Source: Prolixibacteraceae bacterium (lineage in GTDB: Bacteria; Bacteroidota; Bacteroidia; Bacteroidales; Prolixibacteraceae). From it: a DNA stretch of 23,072 nt. A program made the position numbers and the translations under genes. This document shows, in pieces, positions 15,513 through 22,482 of the stretch. The notes under the pieces are model-generated. The model worked only from the letters and a program-made list of their open reading frames with translations, did no database searches and was not told the origin of the DNA. Within the stretch, counting starts at the first letter, position 1, and each line of letters begins with the position of its first letter. The stretch covers positions 2,756 to 25,827 of the forward strand of contig DPRM01000021.1 in NCBI GenBank assembly GCA_003537645.1. Reading direction: 5' to 3'.

Positions 15513-16463
15513 TTATTTCATTGCCCCTTTGGTGATCATCATCATGGCCGCAGTTTTCACCATCCGTCCCCCGCCGCTTCCGGTTCCTGAAGCACTGACA
15601 ATCCACGATGCGATTTTGGGTACCATTACCAATCCTACAATGCCACATACCGGCACAACCATGTTGGAAACATAGTACAGCGAGGGCTGGTAGATCAGCG
15701 AAGCTTTGGTGGCGGCAATCTCTGCATCAAGCACATAAATCAGTACTTCCTGAACCAAGGAAAGCACAATCAGGGCTATGGGCAGGTAAAGGTTCACATT
15801 CACAAACCGGGCGATCCATTGCAGGTAGTTCTCCTGAAAGCCATCGAATATGGAGACGGCAAACACCAGCGGCCCGAAGATGATCAGCAACACACAAAAA
15901 ACGGTGCGCAGAAAAGCTATCAGGTAAACCAGAGCTTCAAAAAAAGATTCTAACAGTTGCCGGACACTGTCCATCAGGTAGAAGTTTATCTGGTGCATCA
16001 ATGCCCTTCCTGAAACGATGTTGTAGGTGGTCAAAAGCAGGTTAACCCCTTTGTCCCAAAGTGCTGCTTCTTTTTCTTCATTTTCCTGAAATGAAGGCAA
16101 ATCAACAGCCAGGATGGCATCCTGTTTTTCTTCCAGTTTGGCGGCTACTATGTGTTTTTTATCAGCATAAACAGCTTCAGAGAGTTTGGTCAGCCCTTTG
16201 GTGGGAACCATTAGCAGTTGAACGAAAGGAGCCCAAAAGGTAATTACCAACACCAGCGCAAAAGGCCGGAGTAAAGGCAGCAGAGAAATGGGATTGTCAG
16301 CGATTAGCTGTTCATAGATACGTTTTGAGATGTACAGGAAAGCGGCAATACCACCAATGGCTCGGGCCATATTCACCAGCAACTGGGCGTTGTCCAGTCC
16401 TCCCTGAACCAATACATCTGTAAATTGAAAAAAGCTTTTGGTACTCATTACTTGTAAAAGCAT
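15513..16463 (-). CDS. traJ: Conjugative transposon protein TraJ (VirB6-like)
   Basis: 316-aa polytopic inner membrane protein of the channel base. Hydrophobic segments are visible at about 28-45, 62-85, 180-205, 220-245 and 265-295, with a longer soluble loop at 90-150. The motif LGPLVFAVSIFDGFQENYLQ in the variant form IFGPLVFAVSIFDGFQENYL and the following WIARFVNVNLYLPIALI match the conserved core of TraJ proteins. A Gly-rich patch occurs near residue 298. The start could be residue 1 or Met6 (MSTKSF); both keep the full core. It lies 39 bases after the preceding secreted-protein gene. Confidence 0.87.
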   Translation of the reverse strand: MLLQVMSTKSFFQFTDVLVQGGLDNAQLLVNMARAIGGIAAFLYISKRIYEQLIADNPISLLPLLRPFALVLVITFWAPFVQLLMVPTKGLTKLSEAVYADKKHIVAAKLEEKQDAILAVDLPSFQENEEKEAALWDKGVNLLLTTYNIVSGRALMHQINFYLMDSVRQLLESFFEALVYLIAFLRTVFCVLLIIFGPLVFAVSIFDGFQENYLQWIARFVNVNLYLPIALIVLSLVQEVLIYVLDAEIAATKASLIYQPSLYYVSNMVVPVCGIVGLVMVPKIASWIVSASGTGSGGGRMVKTAAMMMITKGAMK

Positions 16464-16502
16464 GAATCAAGTTTTAAATGGTTAATGATCAATGGTTAAT
16501 TG

Positions 16503-17216
16503 TTAATCCTTCAGGAAAGCATAGGATTGTGGAACGTTGTTGTTGAAAGCCTGAAGGTGTAGTACCTTTCGGTAGGTGTAATCCGTCTCTCCGATTTGCT
16601 TGTTTAGTTCGCAACGGATTTCATCAAAGGCTTCCAGCTTTTTGCCGTGGTCGGTTATAAACAGGTTGACTGAAATAAACCGGGTCAACAGTTCATCGGC
16701 CTCTTTCTGATAGGTTTGCCTGAGCCATTTGCAGTTGTCCAGCTTGTCCATGTTCGCGATACTAACATATAGCCGGATAAATCCTGAAGCTAAACTATAC
16801 ACATCGGGCAATTGGTCGGAATTGGCATCGAAGATCTTCTTTTCGATGTCACGCTGGATTTCCGTATTGTTTTTGATCTGTGTTGTTTCCTCATGCCTTT
16901 TCTTCATCTGCGATTTTTCAATCAGTCTTTCGATGATCTTCATCAGGTTGACTTTCAACATTCCGGAATATTCTCCCACATCAGACGCAGGCACTGCAAT
17001 GACCTCTAAATAATAGTGTGTGGGCCAGGTTCGGATAAACACACGGGGAATAGGAATGAGATTGCCTTCAAAAGCAATAAAGGTCAACGGATAAGTGCCA
17101 TTCATATCTGGATAAGTTCCATTCCATGATTTGATGTCAAAAATCTGGGCTTTCAATTCCTTCCCCGGCAGCAATGCTGCCAAGGGAAAGATGAGAATGA
17201 AAAGTATTGTTTTCAT
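16503..17216 (-). CDS. Secreted protein of the tra operon, unrecognised family
   Basis: I place the start at ATG 17214-17216 (237 aa) because MKTILFILIFPLAALL is a clean signal peptide; the longer open frame to 17354 would run 110 bases into the preceding gene. The mature part begins near AQIFDIKSWN. It has an N-terminal beta-rich part (TYPLTFIAFEGNLIPIPRVF, THYYLEVIAVP), then a helical Lys/Glu-rich middle (about 90-130) with coiled-coil character and a C-terminal helical part. It occupies the TraH/TraI slot between the VirB4 ATPase and TraJ genes. I do not recognise the family. A periplasmic VirB5-like minor pilus or channel accessory is a guess based on secretion and position. Confidence 0.7.
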   Translation of the reverse strand: MKTILFILIFPLAALLPGKELKAQIFDIKSWNGTYPDMNGTYPLTFIAFEGNLIPIPRVFIRTWPTHYYLEVIAVPASDVGEYSGMLKVNLMKIIERLIEKSQMKKRHEETTQIKNNTEIQRDIEKKIFDANSDQLPDVYSLASGFIRLYVSIANMDKLDNCKWLRQTYQKEADELLTRFISVNLFITDHGKKLEAFDEIRCELNKQIGETDYTYRKVLHLQAFNNNVPQSYAFLKD

Positions 17217-17244
17217 AGCTTGTCTTGAAATTAGTCGTTGATTG

Positions 17245-17901
17245 TTAATCATAGAGAGTGTAATAAAAGGCAAACTTTTCGATCTGTCCGGTATTGAAAC
17301 TGCGTTGGTAGGATGCCCAGGCCAGCTTATTGTAGAGGTAGCAGATAGTTCCATAGTGTTTTTTCACCTCTGTGTAGATCCCATTGATGGTGTCGTACCG
17401 CTGTTTATCATCCATCATAAACAGGTCGTCTGCCACGATAGTATTCAGAATAGTGGTCACCAGTTGACGGCTGTCGTCCAGTACCAAGTCGAAAGATTCG
17501 ACAATCACCGCAGCTTGTCTCGTTGTGAAATTCTCATCCTGAACCAACAAAGGCAGTTTGGTGGTGTAGATATAAATAATCTTATCCAGCATCTCCTTGG
17601 TTTGCTTTATTCGCTTGTAATCTTTGATCAGGTAGGAAACTTTCTGAAGGCTTTCCAACTTCTTTTGGTCAATACCCACCAGTTCCTGGGTCAGGCCTTT
17701 AATGTCGCCGTTCAAAATTTTAATCAGCACATTGTACCAGTTAATTTCGGACAGGATTCCCTTTTCCTGTTCCCATAAAGCTTCCCGCTGGATGCCTGCC
17801 CCCACATCGGTCACAGGGGTCTGGGCGAAGGTGTTTTTGGGGATGAGTATGTTGAATAAAACAACTATCCCGAGGATTAAAAATGTTGCTTTTGTTTTCA
17901 T
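17245..17901 (-). CDS. Secreted TraI-like (DUF4141-like) conjugation protein
   Basis: 218-aa protein; start ATG at 17899-17901 gives a signal peptide (MKTKATFLILGIVVLFNILI, cleavage near FAQ). A longer frame starting at 17946 would overlap the VirB4 gene and hide the signal peptide, so it is rejected. The mature part is helical with segments at about 30-100 and a C-terminal region reading DDKQRYDTINGIYTEVKKHY followed by CYLYNKLAWASYQ. This resembles the end of DUF4141-type TraI proteins (a MTDKERMD..D-Y--MK-Y pattern), though only loosely. It lies 19 bases after the VirB4 gene and 28 bases before the next secreted-protein gene. A role as periplasmic VirB5-like component is inferred. Confidence 0.68.
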   Translation of the reverse strand: MKTKATFLILGIVVLFNILIPKNTFAQTPVTDVGAGIQREALWEQEKGILSEINWYNVLIKILNGDIKGLTQELVGIDQKKLESLQKVSYLIKDYKRIKQTKEMLDKIIYIYTTKLPLLVQDENFTTRQAAVIVESFDLVLDDSRQLVTTILNTIVADDLFMMDDKQRYDTINGIYTEVKKHYGTICYLYNKLAWASYQRSFNTGQIEKFAFYYTLYD

Positions 17902-17920
17902 TGTTGTAACTGTTGATATT

Positions 17921-20347
17921 TTACATGGATTTGAGAATTTGCACAAAGGATTGATCCTGTTGCTGATTCAGCTTTTTCAGGATCGTTTCCTTTTCGCTCT
18001 GTTCAGAGGTATAACAGTAGTATTCGGGTTTGCTGACTTCCAGGGCATAAACCTGAGAGTAGCTTCCAAGGCCAATAAAGACTTCCTTGAGCTTTCTTCC
18101 GGATGGTAGGTTTTTGTTGATCGATAGGATCTGGTCTTTCTGAAACTCCGAGAGTCCAAGGGTGTCGCTGATGCTTTGGAACTTGTTCCGGAATTTGCTC
18201 ATGTCAAGTAGAATCCGGGTATCGGCATTGTTGATGATCGCATCGCGGATCACGGGCGAAGAAATCACATCATCCACTTCCTGGGTAACTACCATCGCTT
18301 CCCCAAAGAATTTGCGGATCGTCTTGTAGAAGTATTTGATATAGCTGGCCATTTGCGGGGTCGCAATTGCTTTCCAGGCCTCCTCAATGCACAGGACCTT
18401 GCGGACACCCTTTAACCGTCTCATCTTCTGCATGAAAATGTCGATGATAATCAGGGTAGCTACCGGAAAGATCGTTGCATGGTCCTTGATGTTATCCAGT
18501 TCGAAGACAATAAAAGGGCAACGAAAAAATACATCGGTGTCCATCTCCTTGTTCAGCAGATAGTCATATTCCCCTCCCCTGTAATATTTGCCCAGGATGA
18601 AGAAAAACTCATTGCTGTTGAACTGGATGGATTGTTCTTTAACCAGTGTAGGAATGTAGCTTTGGCAGAACTCGTAAAAACCATTAAAGGAACGTTCTGT
18701 CGAATCGGCGGAGAAGAATTCAGTAAGTGAATGGGCAATCACATCCTTTTCGATCTCCGAAAGGTTTTCCTTGTAGATGGTATAGATCACCGAGAGTATG
18801 GTTTGTTTTCGTTCAATGTCCAGTTCACCTTCCAGAATAAATGGATTGAACGAGATCGGATTTTCCGTAGTGAACTCAACCATCATTGCGCCGCCCTGAT
18901 CTTTTAGGCGTTCATTCAAATAATGGGTCAGTAGTTCATAGCTTCGGCCAACGTCTAACAAAACAATATGACAGTTTTCGCTTTCAGCATATTGCCGCAG
19001 CAAATGGTTGGTAAAAAAGGATTTTCCGGAGCCAGAGCCGCCAATAATGATCTTATTGCGGTTATGGATCAAATGTTTGTGCATCGGTTCATCCGAAATG
19101 TCAATCTTTACCGGGCAACCTTCCAGCCGGTCAGAAAGCCGGATGATAAAATCTGATTGACTGTTTTTCAGTTCTCCTTCAAAGTTGGTCAGACAGCAAG
19201 CCTGCGGAACCTGGGTAATAAAAAGCTCGGTTTCAGGAAGCTGCGTGGAGAAAGGCACACAGGAGAAAAACAGCATCGGTAGATCATGCGTGTGCTGATA
19301 AGGGAAACAGTTCATCATCGAAAAAGCGGAACTAGTTTCGCTTTTGTGCTGCTTCAAATCTTTCAATGCTGAATCGAAAAGCATCACATTGAAGTGAGTT
19401 TTTACGATCTTTTCCCCTGAGGTCTGCACCTGGTCCAGAAACGACTCAATCAGTCCGGCATTGACCTTGTTTTCTGAAGAAAATTTAGAAAGGCTAAAGA
19501 TCTTTTTGTAGTTGCTTTCCAGAAAACCTTTGATCTCCTGCTGATCGGGAATGTAGATAAACTGGTTGGTGATGTGCGAAAACGGCAGGTGATAACTTAT
19601 CGGATAGACCAGCGATACGGGCAGTCCGCTCTGCGGATGTTCCGAAGCTGGCCTAAGTTCTGCCGGAATGTGGGAGTAATCGCTTAATGACAATACTTCC
19701 ACAAACTGATCCATCACTTTTAACCTGTCGCGAAAATCGATCCCTCCCAATGCCGGATGATTCTCTGTAAAATTGAGGCTCAGAAAACGTTCAATAAGCC
19801 CCAACGACTTGTCATCACCAATGGCTGCGTCCCTTGATATTGGGTCGCATCCGATTCCGTTCTGGTTAAAGATGGCCACCACATTACTTCGTAGTTCATT
19901 GATCTTGTCGTACTGCAATTTTTCCAGGTTGCGCTGCGTCCGGGAAAAAATCAAAGCTGATTCAAGGTAGTTTTTCAGAAGACCTTTATTCAGAAGACTG
20001 ATGTAAAAACAGCAGTCATGCTTGAGATAATGTCTCCCGTCAAAGTGTTGCAAGTAAGAATCATTAAGGCTGTCAGTATTATTTATGCCTATTTGATCTT
20101 CCAATTCCTGTGGTCGAAATTCTTTTATCAGGAAAAAATCCTGTTTATGGATAAAACTTCCGGCAGGCAGCAGGTTGATCATCCGCTGAAAAGTATCGTG
20201 CAACATATAAAGTTGCTCGGTACTGCATGACAGAACTTCCGGAAGCCTAAGTCTGAAACCAATAGTCAGATCGAGGTTATTGGAGACCTGAACATCACCG
20301 TTAAATCCCATTACAGGTAATATACTCTCAAGGTTCTTGATCTTCAT
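17921..20347 (-). CDS. traG: Conjugation system ATPase TraG (VirB4 family)
   Basis: 808-aa ATPase that powers channel and pilus assembly at the inner membrane. Walker A is IIGGSGSGKSFF at about residues 432-443, and Walker B is VLCIEEAWKAI near residue 650, followed by FFGEAMVVTQEVDDVISSP, the usual VirB4 sensor region. The N-terminal half is the regulatory domain, containing HTHDLPMLFFSC-type sequence before the ATPase core. I choose ATG 20345-20347 because it overlaps the stop of the preceding gene as ATGA; an in-frame ATG 11 codons upstream is less likely. Not to be confused with the coupling protein TraG of other systems: in Bacteroidetes naming TraG is VirB4. Confidence 0.92.
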   Translation of the reverse strand: MKIKNLESILPVMGFNGDVQVSNNLDLTIGFRLRLPEVLSCSTEQLYMLHDTFQRMINLLPAGSFIHKQDFFLIKEFRPQELEDQIGINNTDSLNDSYLQHFDGRHYLKHDCCFYISLLNKGLLKNYLESALIFSRTQRNLEKLQYDKINELRSNVVAIFNQNGIGCDPISRDAAIGDDKSLGLIERFLSLNFTENHPALGGIDFRDRLKVMDQFVEVLSLSDYSHIPAELRPASEHPQSGLPVSLVYPISYHLPFSHITNQFIYIPDQQEIKGFLESNYKKIFSLSKFSSENKVNAGLIESFLDQVQTSGEKIVKTHFNVMLFDSALKDLKQHKSETSSAFSMMNCFPYQHTHDLPMLFFSCVPFSTQLPETELFITQVPQACCLTNFEGELKNSQSDFIIRLSDRLEGCPVKIDISDEPMHKHLIHNRNKIIIGGSGSGKSFFTNHLLRQYAESENCHIVLLDVGRSYELLTHYLNERLKDQGGAMMVEFTTENPISFNPFILEGELDIERKQTILSVIYTIYKENLSEIEKDVIAHSLTEFFSADSTERSFNGFYEFCQSYIPTLVKEQSIQFNSNEFFFILGKYYRGGEYDYLLNKEMDTDVFFRCPFIVFELDNIKDHATIFPVATLIIIDIFMQKMRRLKGVRKVLCIEEAWKAIATPQMASYIKYFYKTIRKFFGEAMVVTQEVDDVISSPVIRDAIINNADTRILLDMSKFRNKFQSISDTLGLSEFQKDQILSINKNLPSGRKLKEVFIGLGSYSQVYALEVSKPEYYCYTSEQSEKETILKKLNQQQDQSFVQILKSM

Positions 20348-20649
20348 GCTGTGTGAATTTGATGGATTCGTCGCTTGCAACTAATAAATTGGGGCAGTTT
20401 CTTGGCGGTCTGTTTCTTGCCCCAGCCTTCCGGACCGTATTTCTTCTGGATGGTATTGAGCCGGTAGAGGTATCCGAAGAAAGCTGGAACTCCGATCAGC
20501 ACTGCCGGAAAAACCCCGGCCAGAATGTAGAGTGCCGAGAATAAAAAGAAGGTAGCAATGATGCCATACAGTGCCCGGAATACCAAAGGGCCGGAAAGCC
20601 CTTTGATATACAACCGGGTATCCACCTTTTTGACTGGATAGCCCTGCAT
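20344..20649 (-). CDS. traF: TraF-like membrane protein (DUF4133, VirB3-like)
   Basis: 101-aa protein with two adjacent membrane helices at about 28-64 (ALYGIIATFFLFSALYILAG and the following hydrophobic run), preceded by LYIKGLSGPLVFRALYG and followed by RLNTIQKKYGPEGWGKK. That layout is typical of the VirB3-like DUF4133 family next to VirB4 genes. ATG at 20647-20649 overlaps the preceding stop as TAATG; a longer frame up to 20754 lies inside the neighbouring gene and is rejected. Its end overlaps the VirB4 start by four bases. The tail is basic. Confidence 0.83.
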   Translation of the reverse strand: MQGYPVKKVDTRLYIKGLSGPLVFRALYGIIATFFLFSALYILAGVFPAVLIGVPAFFGYLYRLNTIQKKYGPEGWGKKQTAKKLPQFISCKRRIHQIHTA

Positions 20650-20963
20650 TAGACGAAGAATGCTTTGATTACGACACCCACCAGAATCAGGAACAGACAG
20701 GCGCCAAACCAACCCATAATGGATTTCTGAGTATCCTGATCTCCGCTCTGCCATTTGATATACACACGGACTCCACCAATCAGCCCGACTACTGCGCCGA
20801 TAGCAATGATCAGGTTGGAGATCGGATCGATATAAGAACTGACTTCGGCAGTCGCCTGGTCAATACCAGCAGCGGATTGCGCCATTGCATGGTATATACT
20901 GAGGATAAAGAGTGTAACAAGGGCTTCTGCCCGTTTAAAGAAAAACTGAACTTTTGTTTTCAT
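20649..20963 (-). CDS. traE: TraE-like pilin-type protein (DUF4134, VirB2-like)
   Basis: 104-aa protein with an N-terminal signal region (about 1-28, ending YHAMAQ) and two membrane helices at about 47-67 and 83-103. In between is VGLIGGVRVYIKWQSGDQDT followed by WFGACLF, the conserved DUF4134 signature with its basic loop. VirB2-like proteins of this kind form the conjugative pilus or channel subunit. It is the first canonical gene of the TraE-TraN run, and its stop overlaps the traF start (TAATG). Confidence 0.88.
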   Translation of the reverse strand: MKTKVQFFFKRAEALVTLFILSIYHAMAQSAAGIDQATAEVSSYIDPISNLIIAIGAVVGLIGGVRVYIKWQSGDQDTQKSIMGWFGACLFLILVGVVIKAFFV

Positions 20964-21001
20964 GAAACTTTGAGTTTTTAAGAATGAATTACTAGGATAA
21001 A

Positions 21002-21364
21002 TTATGACTGAAACTGGATGTTCTCCAGGATTTCCGGGTTGTGGGAAAGATGGTCTTCGTAGAATTGTTCGACATTATAGCCTTCATCAATACCGTTATC
21101 TCGATAAAAGTCCACTTTGAGGTCAACAGGCTCAATGTGATTGAAAGGAATCAGTTCTCCGGGATAATCGGAGGCTGAGACCAAAATGGGAAGCATCCGT
21201 TCAGGGTGGATGTCTGTTTCATCGGCATTCTCGAATAGATTACCGGATGTCCGGCCAGAGCGCCTGAGCCAGGCCCGGATGAAAACTGCGGCGTAATAGA
21301 CGCTGCAAAGCAGAAAAAGCATGGTGGTAAATTTGGTCCAACTGATGGTGTCCAATCCAAACAT
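21002..21364 (-). CDS. Small membrane protein upstream of TraE, unrecognised
   Basis: 120-aa protein with one membrane helix at about 12-31 (KFTTMLFLLCSVYYAAVFI) followed by basic RAWLRRSGR and a soluble acidic part (about 40-120) rich in Glu, Asp and Asn. Topology would put the soluble part in the cytoplasm by the positive-inside rule. It is 38 bases upstream of traE in the same orientation and is the first gene after the long structured region, so it likely opens the tra transcript. I do not recognise a family; small proteins at this position occur in other Bacteroidetes elements (TraB-D region) but are not conserved. Confidence 0.7.
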   Translation of the reverse strand: MFGLDTISWTKFTTMLFLLCSVYYAAVFIRAWLRRSGRTSGNLFENADETDIHPERMLPILVSASDYPGELIPFNHIEPVDLKVDFYRDNGIDEGYNVEQFYEDHLSHNPEILENIQFQS

Positions 21365-21415
21365 AAGGCTTCAATTTTAAAGGTGAATACTGGGTTGTTC
21401 TTCCCGGACCGGACT

Positions 21416-21433
21416 ATGATCAGATCATGATCA
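21416..21433. promoter_or_regulatory. Overlapping palindromes upstream of the tra operon
   Basis: ATGATC-A-GATCAT (21416-21428) and GATCATGATC (21423-21432) overlap, and TGATCA occurs at both ends of 21417-21433. The cluster is 52 bases upstream of the first tra-operon gene (ATG at 21364), a good place for an operator. The binding protein is unknown. Confidence 0.4.
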
Positions 21434-21490
21434 CGAATTACTTTTCCGAAACCGGGCACCGCAAAATTGAAGGATCGAAAAATATAAATT

Positions 21491-21514
21491 ACCCAAGGTG
21501 TCCCCAAGTTGGGT
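21491..21514. repeat. Hairpin with 6-bp stem in tra leader
   Basis: ACCCAA at 21491-21496 pairs with TTGGGT at 21509-21514, with a 12-base loop. On the plus strand it is followed by a short T-rich stretch. It could be a weak plus-strand terminator or part of the leader fold. Confidence 0.3.
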
Positions 21515-21726
21515 GTTTTATATGGTTAACCAAATTATGTTCTGATCATTTTATTTGATCGATTTTGATATGATTTGTTGATGGCTTTGTTCTACAGACT
21601 ATTCGAATTAATTGATTTTAGTTTCATTTGATTGATTTTGCACAAGCCAATTTATTTTCAAAAGAGGAAGAAAAAACGACAAAAAAGAAAAAGAAAGTCC
21701 TTTTCATTGCCGGTTGTGGCAAAAAT

Positions 21727-21814
21727 GCAAGGCTGTTCCGGTTAACTTTTAAAAATGTTGATTGAAAAACAAACGAAAATTGTTAAAAAACCGGAACACT
21801 CGCAGTGGCCTTGC
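21727..21814. repeat. Large stem-loop with bulge in gene-free region
   Basis: GCAAGGC-TGTTCCGGTT at 21727-21743 pairs with AACCGGAACA at 21789-21798 and GCCTTGC at 21808-21814: a 10-bp inner stem and 7-bp outer stem, all perfect, separated by a 9-base one-sided bulge. The 45-base loop is AT-rich. On the minus strand it is followed by a small hairpin (21722-21707, TTGCC/GGCAA) and then a pyrimidine-rich tract, an arrangement like an attenuator, though the U-rich part starts several bases after the small hairpin. Confidence 0.5.
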
Positions 21815-21907
21815 AGTTTTACGGTGAGCAGGCCTTGTGGGGAGACCGGCTAAATTTGAGTTTCTTTTTTGGCTTGGCGTGAGGAGTCTAAGCTTACAAA
21901 ATAATTG

Positions 21908-21954
21908 CAGTAACCTGACAAAAGCGCGTGGGCAATAGGCAAGTGTGGTTACTG
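21908..21954. repeat. 8-bp inverted repeat in gene-free region
   Basis: CAGTAACC at 21908-21915 is exactly complementary to GGTTACTG at 21947-21954, with a 31-base spacer. Confidence 0.4.
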
Positions 21955-22143
21955 AACTGGAATGGAGCGATTGAAGGGATGAAATGAAGCGTGTTTCCGA
22001 CCTTTATGCTTCGGATCGTGCATATTGGAAGGCCGGAGCAGGCGAAATGGAATTGGGGCAGGACATCGCGTTAATGCAAGGAAAGGAACCACTCTTGCCG
22101 TGGGGTCAAATCCGGCTTATGAGCTGAACGAGTGGGCTGAGCG

Positions 22144-22170
22144 ACCGGTTCCGGTGAGGGACGAACCGGT
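22144..22170. repeat. 8-bp hairpin ACCGGTTC / GAACCGGT
   Basis: ACCGGTTC at 22144-22151 pairs with GAACCGGT at 22163-22170, with an 11-base loop. The CCGG core recurs in other stems of this region. Confidence 0.45.
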
Positions 22171-22283
22171 TTAGGGAGCGAATAAGCGAGTGAAGCGAAT
22201 GTGCCGGATGACATGGAGAGAAGGAAATACCACATTGCAATTTTTCGAACTTAAAAAAGGCGAAAACCTAAAAAAAAACGGGA

Positions 22284-22358
22284 AGTGTGACCAAGCCCGG
22301 GAAAGTCAATGCAGGCATGGAATGCCGGGAATTGAGCTTTAAACCGGCTTGGATCACT
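22284..22358. repeat. Long stem-loop with inner hairpin in gene-free region
   Basis: CCAAGCC at 22291-22297 pairs with GGCTTGG at 22346-22352. After a small internal loop, AGTG (22284-22287) pairs with CACT (22355-22358). Inside lies a perfect small hairpin GGCAT-GGA-ATGCC at 22314-22326. Confidence 0.45.
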
Positions 22359-22375
22359 CTTCCTTGCTGAATCGA

Positions 22376-22415
22376 GGCTTGTTCGCGCCCGGCGGAGCCA
22401 AAGCGCGAACAGGCC
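22376..22415. repeat. 13-bp GC-rich stem-loop
   Basis: Arms at 22376-22388 and 22403-22415 pair over 13 bases with a single G-T pair; the core is TGTTCGCGC / GCGCGAACA. The loop has 14 bases. This is the strongest hairpin in the window, 68 bases downstream of the ATPase stop. No U-run follows on either strand, so it does not look like an intrinsic terminator. Confidence 0.5.
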
Positions 22416-22482
22416 GCAGAACCAACTAACCAAACACCGGCGAATACCTGATTTTTAGATTTGTGCTAGGTTGAAGCTATCT

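Larger units (their letters stand above)
21365..22482. other. 1.1-kb gene-free, structured control region before tra operon
   Basis: No convincing gene is found on either strand. The lower third (21365-21660) is AT-rich with palindromes and many TTGAT/TTTGAT motifs. A purine-rich tract follows at 21661-21697. The upper two thirds (21727-22440) are richer in G+C and packed with long inverted repeats, listed separately. A minus-strand transcript from the ATPase gene into the tra genes would pass through all of these. CTnDOT regulates its tra operon through a leader region and a small RNA, so a regulatory leader is the most likely role; an accessory origin or a stand-alone structured RNA are alternatives. 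Confidence 0.6.

Noticed and set aside
17217..17354. N-terminal extension of the secreted protein gene (start at 17354)
   Set aside because: It overlaps the preceding gene by 110 bases and places the clear signal peptide at residue 47; ATG at 17216 is better.
20650..20754. N-terminal extension of traF (start at 20754)
   Set aside because: It lies inside traE; the TAATG overlap at 20647-20651 gives a normal DUF4133 length.
21151..21507. Minus-strand 118-aa frame overlapping the 120-aa membrane protein
   Set aside because: It has no recognisable domain and a Cys/Pro-rich shadow composition, and it overlaps the better supported gene in another frame.
22251..22433. 60-aa minus-strand frame in the structured region
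   Set aside because: It spans two strong hairpins, is short, Arg/Ser/Phe-rich and has no homology-like features.
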